Shown here: in pieces, positions 51,580 through 59,171 of the stretch
Numbering within the stretch: the stretch's first letter is position 1
Layout: each line of letters starts with the position of its first letter
Assembly: GCA_035356615.1 (NCBI GenBank)
Contig: DAOQSN010000032.1
Location: forward strand, 1 to 64,000
From: JAKQDH01 sp029558835
Lineage (GTDB): Bacteria > Planctomycetota > Phycisphaerae > UBA1845
Length of the DNA: 64,000 nucleotides
Direction: 5' to 3'
The notes under the pieces: model-generated
The model's input: the letters and a program-made list of their open reading frames with translations, nothing else
What the model was told of the DNA's origin: nothing
The model's database searches: none
Position numbers and translations under genes: made by a program

Positions 51580-54500
51580 ATGGCCACCGTGACCACCGGG
51601 GTCGGACTGATTTCCGGCATCGACTACGCGACCCTCATCAAGCAGTACATGGCGATCGAGTCCGTCCCCATTACAAACCTCAAGACCCGGGTGACGGCCA
51701 TCGATACGCAGCGCACCGCGCTGGCGGACGTGGCGGCCCGCCTCCTGTCGGTGAAGAACACGGCCCTGGGCTTCGGCAAACTCAGCTTCTTCCAGCGTTA
51801 CAGTGCCGCCAGTTCCAACAGCGAAGTACTGACGGCCAGCGCGGGCACCAAGGCCACGCCCGCCTCGTACAACCTCCGCGTGCATGCCCTGGCCACCAAC
51901 CATGCGTTGCTGAGCCGCGGCTTCGCGGATGCGGATCGGGCACCCGTCGGCGCGGGCACGATCACCATCGAGGTCGGACAAGGCAGCATCAACGCGGGCA
52001 CGGAACTGAACGGCCTGAACGGCGGTGCCGGCATTCGCCGCGGCACGTTCACGATCACGGACCGCACCGGCGCGTCAGCCCAGATCGACGTGTCGGCGGC
52101 GGTCACGGTCGCGGACGTCCTGAACGCCATCAACAGCGCGGGGCTGAACGTGCGGGCGCGGGTCACGAGCCTGCCGACGGCCGGTGCCACGGGCGATCGC
52201 ATCGTGCTCGAGGACTTCACGGCCGCCGACAAGATCACCGGCAACCTCGTCGTGGCGGACCCGACCGGCGGCAGGACGGCCGCCGATCTCGGTCTGGTGG
52301 GCAACGTGGCCGCCGGCCGCATCGACGGTGCCGACCTGGTTCGCCTGACGATGGACACACCGCTGGCCGCCCTCAACGACGGCAACGGCGTGGACCGGCT
52401 GCGCGACGCCTTGGGCACCTCCGACCTGACGTTCCAGACGAGCTACGGCAACTTCAACGTGTCGTTGACCAGTCTGCTGCAAACCTCCACGTCGCTAAGC
52501 CAGCTCAACCACGGGCAGGGCGTGCGCCTGGGTGTGATTCGCATCACGGACCGCACCGGCCGATCCGCGGAGGTCGATTTGTCCCAGGCGAAGACCGCCG
52601 GCGACGTGCTGAACGCCCTGCGCGGTACGGACCTGGCCATCAGCGTCACGATCGTGAACTCGCGCTTCCAGGTCGCGGACACATCCTCCGTGCCGGACGC
52701 CCAGAAGAGTAACCTTATTGTGGAGGACGTAAGTGGTCACGCTGCGGCCGACCTGGGCATTGCCGGCAGCGTGGCCGGCAGTGTTTCCGGGAGCGACGTG
52801 TACAGCGTCTCCACCTTGGGCGACGTGGTCCGTGCGATCAACTACGCATCCGGCAATGCGGAGCTGGTTCGAGCCTCTCTGTCGGCGACTGGCGACGGGC
52901 TGATTCTGACGGCGTTCGGCATCGGGAACACGGTGACGGTGACGGCCGCGGGCGGCTCCCAGGCGGCCCGCGACCTGGGGCTGCTCGACGCCACGTTCGA
53001 CAGCGGCCAGGATTTCCAGTCCCGCCGGCTGGTGGCGGGGCTCAATACCGTGTTGCTCCAGACGCTCAATGGCGGCAGCGGCGTCAACCTGGGTACGGTG
53101 ACGTTCACGGACCGGGCGGGCAACTCCACGATCGGCGGCATTGACTTCTCCAGCGCGCAGACGCTTCAGGACGTGATTGATCTGATCAACGACGACGGCC
53201 GCACGGGCTTCGTCGCCTCCGTCAATGCCACGGGGACCGGCATCGAGCTGCGCGACGAGTCGGGCGGAACGGGGCTGCTCAGCATTGTTGACGTCACGGG
53301 CACGACGGCGGCCGACCTCGGCATCGCCGTTACCCAGGACCCCGGCAACCCCTTCACGGGCGGTGTCGTCAGCAGCGGCAATCTCCAGCGCCAGTACGTT
53401 TCGCGCCAGACGGCGTTGTCCAGCTTGAACGGCGGACGCGGCATCGCGCTGGGCTCGTTCCGCGTGACGGACAGCAAGGGGGCCGTGGTGGCCGTCAACC
53501 TGGGCTACAGCGGTGCCACAAACGTCGGTCATCTGATTGACGCCATCAACGCTTCCTTCACGACCGCTGGCGCCGAGCACCTGCAAGCCCGCCTCAACGA
53601 CACCGGCGACGGCCTGCTGATCGTCGATACGTCGGGCGGCAGCGGCAGTCTCAGCATCGAGGATGCCCAGGGCGGAACGACGGCGGCCGGCCTGCGCCTG
53701 GCCGGCACCGCCCGCACCGGTGAGAACTTCATCGACGGCAGCTACGAAATCCGCATCGATGTGAACGCCACCGACACGTTGCAGACGCTGGTCAAGAAAC
53801 TCAACAGCGCCGGCGGCGACTTCACGGCGGCCGTCTTCAACGACGGCAGCGCCCTGAGGCCGTACAGCCTGACCCTGACTTCCAACGCCTCCGGGCGGGC
53901 GGGAGCCCTGGTCCTCAGCACGACGGGCATCGACTTGGGCCTCCAAGCCCTGACGGAAGCCCGCGACGCCGCCGTTACGTTCGGCGGCGCCGGCTCGACC
54001 GACGGCCTGTTCGTCACGTCCTCCAGCAACACGGTCGAGAACCTGGTCGAAGGCGTTACGTTCAACTTACTCAACGCGAGCCCGGAGCAGGTCACGGTCA
54101 CGGTGAACCAGGACGTCGATTCGATCGTGCAGCGCATCAAGACGTTCGTCGAGGCCTTCAACTCCGTGCAGGACGGCATCGACAGCTACACGAGCTTCAA
54201 CAGCGAGACGTACGCACGCGGCACCCTCTTCGGAGACGCGACCGTGGAGTCCGTCCGCAACCGCCTGCTGCGGGTGTTCCTCCGCACCTTCGAGGACGTC
54301 CCGACCGAGTTCAGCCGCCCGGTCAACGTGGGTCTCGCGTTGGGCAGCGGCAACCAGCTTGAGTTCGACGAGGACAAGTTCCGCGACGCGTACGCGGCCA
54401 ACCCGAAAGACGTCGAGACGCTGTTCACCCAGGCGGACACGGGCTTCGCGGCCGTGCTGGACGATCTGCTCGATGAGTTGACCCGCTCGTCTGACGGCGT

Positions 54501-54696
54501 CCTGGCCCGTCACGAGGAGCAACTCACCAAGCAGCAGGACAACCTCAACGACCGCATCACCGCGTTGCAGACCCTGGTCGATGCCAAGCAGGCCCGCCTC
54601 GAAGCCCAGTTCACCGCGCTCGAGTCGGTGCTCTCCAACCTCCAGAGCCAGCAAAGCGCGCTGACCAGTCTGGCCAACCTCGTCAGCAACATGTAG
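51580..54696 (+). CDS. fliD: Flagellar filament cap protein FliD (HAP2), extended form
   Basis: 1038 aa, about twice the usual 450-550. FliD_N is at the start (TGVGLISGIDYATLIKQYMA, TNLKTRVTAIDTQRTALADV). FliD_C is at the end with the coiled-coil VDSIVQRIKTFVEAFNSVQD and the terminal helix ALTSLANLVSNM. Between them at least four units begin with a flagellin-IN-like motif: GLNGGAGIRRGTFTITDRTG (about 144), LNHGQGVRLGVIRITDRTG (about 308), LNGGSGVNLGTVTFTDRAG (about 497) and LNGGRGIALGSFRVTDSKG (about 616). Each is followed by a helix like VADVLNAINS and a strand region ending AADLGL or AAGLRL. FliD caps the filament and chaperones flagellin addition. No other flagellar gene is in the window. 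GGAG lies 9 nt before the ATG. Confidence 0.95.
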   Translation: MATVTTGVGLISGIDYATLIKQYMAIESVPITNLKTRVTAIDTQRTALADVAARLLSVKNTALGFGKLSFFQRYSAASSNSEVLTASAGTKATPASYNLRVHALATNHALLSRGFADADRAPVGAGTITIEVGQGSINAGTELNGLNGGAGIRRGTFTITDRTGASAQIDVSAAVTVADVLNAINSAGLNVRARVTSLPTAGATGDRIVLEDFTAADKITGNLVVADPTGGRTAADLGLVGNVAAGRIDGADLVRLTMDTPLAALNDGNGVDRLRDALGTSDLTFQTSYGNFNVSLTSLLQTSTSLSQLNHGQGVRLGVIRITDRTGRSAEVDLSQAKTAGDVLNALRGTDLAISVTIVNSRFQVADTSSVPDAQKSNLIVEDVSGHAAADLGIAGSVAGSVSGSDVYSVSTLGDVVRAINYASGNAELVRASLSATGDGLILTAFGIGNTVTVTAAGGSQAARDLGLLDATFDSGQDFQSRRLVAGLNTVLLQTLNGGSGVNLGTVTFTDRAGNSTIGGIDFSSAQTLQDVIDLINDDGRTGFVASVNATGTGIELRDESGGTGLLSIVDVTGTTAADLGIAVTQDPGNPFTGGVVSSGNLQRQYVSRQTALSSLNGGRGIALGSFRVTDSKGAVVAVNLGYSGATNVGHLIDAINASFTTAGAEHLQARLNDTGDGLLIVDTSGGSGSLSIEDAQGGTTAAGLRLAGTARTGENFIDGSYEIRIDVNATDTLQTLVKKLNSAGGDFTAAVFNDGSALRPYSLTLTSNASGRAGALVLSTTGIDLGLQALTEARDAAVTFGGAGSTDGLFVTSSSNTVENLVEGVTFNLLNASPEQVTVTVNQDVDSIVQRIKTFVEAFNSVQDGIDSYTSFNSETYARGTLFGDATVESVRNRLLRVFLRTFEDVPTEFSRPVNVGLALGSGNQLEFDEDKFRDAYAANPKDVETLFTQADTGFAAVLDDLLDELTRSSDGVLARHEEQLTKQQDNLNDRITALQTLVDAKQARLEAQFTALESVLSNLQSQQSALTSLANLVSNM

Positions 54697-55019
54697 CGGA
54701 CGCGCCGACTCCCGAGGCGGCCACGACGTGACCGTACGAGTCTGAATGACCGTGCGCGATTGGGCGCCGGCGCGCTCGGTCACGCTGCGTTCTTGAAGGG
54801 CAGTACCCAGCGCGGGAGCCAATCGGCTGGAGGGTCCGAGGGGGCATGCCGAGGCAGAGGGCACTCGTGTCAGGGTGCGCACGGAAGCGTTGCCGCCAGC
54901 ATGGGTACCGCGCACCTTGCGCGAAGATTGCGGGGTTTTGCCGACTAGGCGTGACCGGGCGGCCTTGTACGTGCTTAGCGTGCAGTGGGATGGGCGTCCC
55001 GGTCTTGACGGGGTTCGCT

Positions 55020-55245
55020 CGCTCTCCGGGCGAGAGGAGAGGAAGGGGGAGTAGTTCCCCCCCCAGGGCCTGGAAGGCCCTGGCAACGCTCGTACGCCCT
55101 CCGGGCGAAGGGCAGGCGTCCCGTTGCACCCGGAGCGTACGCCCTCCGCCGCCCGGAGGGCGCGCGTTGGTTGCCAGGGACTTCGAGTCCCTGGAAAGCT
55201 GCCTCCTTCTTCTTGTTCTTCTTCTCTTTGGTCCGCCCGGAGGGC
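55020..55245. repeat. Cluster of family K hairpin repeats in both orientations
   Basis: Inverse copy at about 55060-55110 (CCAGGGCCTGGAAGGCCCTGG plus GCCCTCCGGGC), direct copy at about 55155-55197 (GCCCGGAGGGC, CCAGGGACTTCGAGTCCCTGG) and a last GTCCGCCCGGAGGGCGGAC. These fill the middle of the gene-free region 54697-55464, where no gene is seen. Confidence 0.75.
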
Positions 55246-55464
55246 GGACGAGGTGTGCCAAGCACTTCGCAGGTACGCGGCGGATTTGACGTGCACTTGC
55301 TTGAGGCAGGCAAGCACCGGCACTCCGTCGAGCGCGCGGACGCTGAACACACACGCGGCCTTTGGCCGCCCGCGGCGGAAAGCCCCGCAAACGGGGCTGG
55401 GCCCCATCCGCGCGAGCTGGCTGGCAGTGGTTCCCACGGTCCGGTCGTGGTAGAATGCCTCCCG

Positions 55465-55611
55465 ATGGCCCGTGTCTACGTGGAAACGAGTTTCTTCAGC
55501 GCGTGCGTCAGCACCCGGACAAGCGTCCGCAGCCTCGGCTGGCGCGAGACCAGCAACCAGTGGTACGAGACGCACAGAGCGCCGGGGACGCGCGTTGAGG
55601 CCGACGCATGA
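55465..55611 (+). pseudogene. Truncated PIN-domain (VapC-like) toxin remnant
   Basis: 48 codons. The first about 38 residues (MARVYVETSFFSACVSTRTS, then RRET-like RETSNQWYETHR) match the start of PIN-domain toxins, with the first catalytic Asp position reading Glu (VET), as in one PIN subgroup. The remaining about 95 residues, including the other acidic metal ligands, are missing, and the frame closes with GTRVEADA. The stop overlaps the next start as ATGA, as in intact operons, so an internal deletion rather than a simple 3' truncation is likely. It cannot be an active nuclease. Confidence 0.65.
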
Positions 55612-55787
55612 GCAGTGCGAAGCCACGCCCAAGACCTGCGGAGGAGACACCCGTAGACGACGTGCGCCGGGTCCGCAAGAAACTGAGCGACGAGACCGGC
55701 GGCGACATCAACCGCCTGGCCGAACGCGCCCGGCAGGCCGCCGAGAAGCGGCGCGAACAACTCGGTCTCAAGCGGGTCAAGCGGTGA
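55608..55787 (+). CDS. Small antitoxin-like protein paired with the PIN remnant
   Basis: 59 aa (MSSAKPRPRP...VKR). It starts inside the stop codon of the toxin remnant. A basic, Pro-rich beginning is followed by an amphipathic helix VDDVRRVRKKLSDETGGDIN and a charged second helix RLAERARQAAEKRREQLG. This resembles short antitoxins encoded with PIN toxins of the VET type (pattern VRxxRxxL...GxDxxxL). With its toxin decayed, it may be a relic or may still regulate. Too short for confident family assignment. Confidence 0.6.
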   Translation: MSSAKPRPRPAEETPVDDVRRVRKKLSDETGGDINRLAERARQAAEKRREQLGLKRVKR

Positions 55788-55874
55788 GCAGCCCAACTGG
55801 CTGCCGATGGGACGTCACGCGCAGGACCCAATGGCTGAGTCAGGTGCCCAGGCGCCGTGGAGCGGAGTCACGTC

Positions 55875-56726
55875 ATGGACAAACTTCAGGTATTCATAAG
55901 TTGGTCCGGCGAGCGATCCCACGCTGTCGCGGAACAGGTCAAGACGTGGCTAGTTGATGTTGTTCCGCAGGCAGAGCCTTGGTTATCAAGCGAGGACTTG
56001 CGCAAAGGGCTTCAGTGGCTGCCTGAGTTGAACAAGAGCCTGAATACGAGTGGTTTCGGGCTGCTTGTTCTTACCGCTGAAAACAAAGATGCCCCGTGGC
56101 TTCTCTTTGAGGCTGGCGTCATCTCGAAGGCCCTACCCAATAGGCACTGCTGTCCACTACTGTGCGGTTTGAAGCAGACGGAGATCTCGGGACCTCTCGC
56201 TCAGTTTCAATCGGCGGCGATTACGAGCAACAAGGACATGCTGCATCTAGCCAAGACGATGCATGACGCCAGCGGGGCGGGTAAGCTTGACGAAGAGCGC
56301 CTAAACAGGTGGTTCCCGAAGACCTGGGACGACTTCGCAAAGCAGGTGAGTCAAGCGCTCGCAACTAAACCCTCGGCCCCATCGCGGGCCACGGCGGCCC
56401 CGTCGGAACTCGAGCTGCTTGAGGAGATACTGGGGACCGTTCGTCGTGTCGCGATTGAGCTGCAGCGCGCGCGCGCCGACCAAGAGGCTGCTGCCCTGCT
56501 GCGCTGGGGTCCGGCGGGCTACCGTGTGCCGCACTTGGAAGAAGCGTTGCCTCCCGCAGGCGCTGGCGAAGAGAGCGAGGGCCGTTTTAGCCGGATTGTT
56601 CGATCCCTCGGTATTCCGATGGAGGGTGCGCGGGTAGAACGCCAGAAGACATTGGCGACCGAGGAGCCGGACAAGCCTCCAGACGAGCCCGTGCCGGCGT
56701 GCTTCGCGCCGGTCGTAACCAACTAA
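55875..56726 (+). CDS. TIR-domain protein (possible anti-phage or NAD-hydrolase effector)
   Basis: 283 aa from ATG 55875, with GGAG 7 nt upstream. Residues 1-150 form a bacterial TIR domain: KLQVFISWSGERSHAVAEQV (strand A and helix), PWLSSEDLRKGLQW (BB-loop region), GFGLLVLTAENKDAPWLLFE with the candidate catalytic E79, then AGVISKALPN. Bacterial TIRs of this kind hydrolyse NAD or make cyclic ADP-ribose signals in abortive defence. Residues 170-283 are a Ser/Pro linker, a helix (LELLEEILGTVRRVAIELQR) and a charged tail without a recognised domain. Codon use looks less GC-biased than the neighbours, suggesting transfer. It is beside a toxin-antitoxin relic. No partner gene is visible. Confidence 0.82.
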   Translation: MDKLQVFISWSGERSHAVAEQVKTWLVDVVPQAEPWLSSEDLRKGLQWLPELNKSLNTSGFGLLVLTAENKDAPWLLFEAGVISKALPNRHCCPLLCGLKQTEISGPLAQFQSAAITSNKDMLHLAKTMHDASGAGKLDEERLNRWFPKTWDDFAKQVSQALATKPSAPSRATAAPSELELLEEILGTVRRVAIELQRARADQEAAALLRWGPAGYRVPHLEEALPPAGAGEESEGRFSRIVRSLGIPMEGARVERQKTLATEEPDKPPDEPVPACFAPVVTN

Positions 56727-56751
56727 ATGCGCTGGCGGGCAGAGTTGACCA

Positions 56752-56769
56752 TTTGCCACTGCCCTTGAG
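56752..56769 (+). repeat. Family G hairpin repeat, copy 2
   Basis: CACTGCCCTTGAGCAGTG, partner of the hairpin at 13258. The 56727-56975 gap also contains a CCCGCGGGG palindrome and an outer TGCCACTGC/GCAATGGCA inverted pair. Confidence 0.5.
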
Positions 56770-56975
56770 CAGTGGGTTTGGGTTCTGTGTGCCCGCGGGG
56801 CACTCCTTGAGAGCAATGGCACACGGCGGCGCCGGGTACGCGGGGACGCCCGTGGGGCGCCCGGCCGGGCTTGCGGCCAGGGGGCGGCGGGCGTATTCTC
56901 GCCCCGTCGTGCCGAATTGCACCGGCGGGCGGTCAGTGCCGGCGGGTTGATCGAGATTCAGCAGGAGAGCAAGAG

Positions 56976-58313
56976 ATGGCCACGAAGCGGGGGATGACGC
57001 GACGCAGGTTCCTGGAGGTCGCCGGGGCGGGGGCGGCGGCCGTGTCGTTGACGGGCTGTCTGAGTGTGTCGCCGTTTGCGGCCCGCGGGCGGCGGCGGGT
57101 GTCGCCCAATGAGAAGCTCAACATTGCCTGCATCGGTGTCGGCGGGCAGGGCGGCTGCGACGTGGAGGGCGTCAGCAGCGAGAACATCGTCGCCCTCTGC
57201 GACGTGGACGACAACCAGGCGGCCGAGACCTTCAAGAAGTTCCCCCAAGCCCGCAAGTTCCGGGACTTCCGCGTCATGTTCGACGAGATGGCCCGCGAGA
57301 TCGACGCGGTGACCGTCACCACGCCGGACCACATGCACTACCCGATTGCCATCGCGGCCATCGAGCTCGGCAAGCATGTGTTCGTGCAGAAGCCGCTGAC
57401 GCACACGATCTGGGAGGCCCGGCAGCTCGCCAAGGCCGCCCGGCGGTTCAAGGTCGTTACGCAGATGGGCATCCAGGGTCACGCCATGGAGGGCCCCCGG
57501 CTGGTGCAGGAGTGGATGGCCGCCGGTGCCATCGGCCCGGTGCGGGAGGTGCACCTGTGGACGGACCGCCCGATCTGGCCGCAGGGCATCGAGCGCCCGA
57601 CCGAGACGCCGCCGGTGCCGTCCACGCTGGACTGGAACCTGTGGCTGGGCGTGGCGCCACAGCGCCCGTACCACCCGGCGTATGCGCCCTTCAACTGGCG
57701 CGGCTGGTGGGACTTCGGCTGCGGGGCATTGGGTGACATGGCGTGTCACATCATGGACGCCAGCTTCTGGTCCCTGAAACTCGGTTCGCCCACCAGCGTC
57801 GAGGCCGTCACCGCGCCGGTCAATAAGGAAACGGCCCCGCAGTGGTCCATCCTGACGTATGAGTTCCCCGCCCGCGGTGATCTGCCGCCCGTTACGTTGC
57901 GCTGGTTCGACGGGGGCAAGATGCCGCCGCGCCCGGCGGACCTCGAGCCGGACCGCGAGCTGCGCAAGGAGGATGGCGGGCAGCTCATCATCGGAGAGAA
58001 GGCGACCATCATGGCCGACACCTACGGCCAGAGCCCCCGCCTTATTCCCGAGGAGAAGATGCGGGCGCTGAAGCGTCCGGAGAAGACGATCCCGCGCTCG
58101 CCGGGCCACTATCAGGAGTGGATCGACGCCTGCAAGGGCGGTCCCAAGCCGGGGGCGAACTTCGATTACGCCGGCCCGTTCACCGAGGTCGTGCTGCTGG
58201 GCAACCTGGCCATTCGCACGGGGCAGCGGATCGAATGGGACGGGGAGCGGATGCGCTGCACGAACGTGCCGGCCGCGAATGAGTACGTGTGCAGCGCGTA
58301 CCGGAAATACTGA
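56976..58313 (+). CDS. Tat-exported Gfo/Idh/MocA-family oxidoreductase
   Basis: 445 aa from ATG 56976, with AGGAG 9 nt upstream. The twin-arginine signal TRRRFLEVAGAGAAAVSLTG ends in a lipobox-like LTGC, so the protein is probably a periplasmic lipoprotein. The NAD(P)-binding domain starts LNIACIGVGGQGGCDV and continues ALCDVDDNQAAETF. The family motif reads VFVQKPLTHT (the EKP position is QKP). The C-terminal half contains NWRGWWDFGCGALGDMACHI, common in the large planctomycete expansion of this family. It oxidises or reduces sugars or their derivatives; substrate unknown. A family B element follows. Confidence 0.92.
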   Translation: MATKRGMTRRRFLEVAGAGAAAVSLTGCLSVSPFAARGRRRVSPNEKLNIACIGVGGQGGCDVEGVSSENIVALCDVDDNQAAETFKKFPQARKFRDFRVMFDEMAREIDAVTVTTPDHMHYPIAIAAIELGKHVFVQKPLTHTIWEARQLAKAARRFKVVTQMGIQGHAMEGPRLVQEWMAAGAIGPVREVHLWTDRPIWPQGIERPTETPPVPSTLDWNLWLGVAPQRPYHPAYAPFNWRGWWDFGCGALGDMACHIMDASFWSLKLGSPTSVEAVTAPVNKETAPQWSILTYEFPARGDLPPVTLRWFDGGKMPPRPADLEPDRELRKEDGGQLIIGEKATIMADTYGQSPRLIPEEKMRALKRPEKTIPRSPGHYQEWIDACKGGPKPGANFDYAGPFTEVVLLGNLAIRTGQRIEWDGERMRCTNVPAANEYVCSAYRKY

Positions 58314-58328
58314 GAGCGGCTTGCTCGA

Positions 58329-58419
58329 CCCCTCTCCCCTTTGGGGAGAGGGCAGGGTGAGGGGCAGATGTTCCGAGGCTCCCACCCTCACGCCTGCCCC
58401 TCTCCCTGGGGGAGAGGGG
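58329..58419 (+). repeat. Family B element, copy B8
   Basis: Full-length 91-bp copy between the oxidoreductase and hpf genes, including the GTTCCGAGGCTCCCACCCTC middle shared with B3 and B4. Confidence 0.88.
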
Positions 58420-58466
58420 TGCGGCGCGGCGTACCGTGAGATCACAATAAGACTGAGGATCAACTA

Positions 58467-58790
58467 ATGGACCTACGGATCACGATCAAGAACCTCCCGG
58501 AGCGGGCCGAGTTGCGTGAGTTGGCGGAGCAGCGCGTCACCACGGCCCTGCAACGCTTCGAGGACCGTATCCACAAGGTGACCCTCCTCATGGAGGACGT
58601 CACGGGTCACTCCAAGCAGGCAGTGGATAAGCGCTGCCGCATCAGCGTCCGGCTGCATCCCGGCGGTGAGGTCATGATCGACGAGCTGAACGAAGACATC
58701 GGCGCGGCCTTGGCGTTCGCCCTAGATCGCTTGAAAGTCGCGCTCACCCGCAAGGCCGCCCGCTACAAACGCGGCGTCGGCGGCGGCTGA
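58467..58790 (+). CDS. hpf: Ribosome hibernation promoting factor, short form (HPF/RaiA family)
   Basis: 107 aa. MDLRITIKNLPERAELRELA begins the beta-alpha-beta fold. FEDRIHKVTLLMEDVTGHSK and DKRCRISVRLHPGGEVMIDE follow, then helix 2 with ALAFALDRLKVALTRKAARY. This matches the S30AE domain; no C-terminal dimerisation domain is present, so it is the short form. Binds the 30S decoding channel and inactivates ribosomes in stationary phase or stress. Stands alone; the usual rpoN or PTS neighbours are not here. Confidence 0.85.
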   Translation: MDLRITIKNLPERAELRELAEQRVTTALQRFEDRIHKVTLLMEDVTGHSKQAVDKRCRISVRLHPGGEVMIDELNEDIGAALAFALDRLKVALTRKAARYKRGVGGG

Positions 58791-58853
58791 TGGCGGTCGG
58801 CCGTGAAGTGTCTGGTGTGGTCCAGACACGACCGCGCGCATGGGAAACCGGGA

Positions 58854-58951
58854 GGGTGTCATGCCCGAGCCGAAGGCGCCGGCATGCCGCTGCAAACGGT
58901 AGCGTTGGACACGTGAGAGAGCATGGCGGCGCTGCGCTTGGCCATGCCACT
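58854..58951 (-). repeat. Family A interspersed element, copy A8
   Basis: Opens GGGTGTCATGCCCGAGCCGA and closes GCGCTTGGCCATGCCACTCT; inverse orientation to A1, A3, A4 and A7. Directly followed by family I copy 2. The gap 58791-59171 has no gene. Confidence 0.82.
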
Positions 58952-58955
58952 CTGG

Positions 58956-58994
58956 CGGGTGGCCCAGGTCCTGTGGACCTGGGGGACTGATGAT
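58956..58994 (+). repeat. 39-bp exact repeat, copy 2 (family I)
   Basis: Identical to 12835-12873 over 39 bp. The flanks differ immediately outside, so the unit boundary is sharp. Confidence 0.85.
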
Positions 58995-59171
58995 AGATCG
59001 GCACGCATGCAATCCTGGGAAGCCTGCCGGCCAGCGACCGTTGCCGCGGGGAAGCGTGCCCCCGATTCTGCTCTGCACGCCAGGCAGGTGCGAGGGCTCG
59101 CGCGGTCAGGGCCACCCAGGCATCGTGCACACGGCGGTGGTTCCGGTTCGACGGTCGCATGGAGTTAGGAA

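Noticed and set aside
52495..55650. Two long minus-strand open frames opposite fliD
   Set aside because: Shadow frames created by strong GC bias at third codon positions; no start signals.
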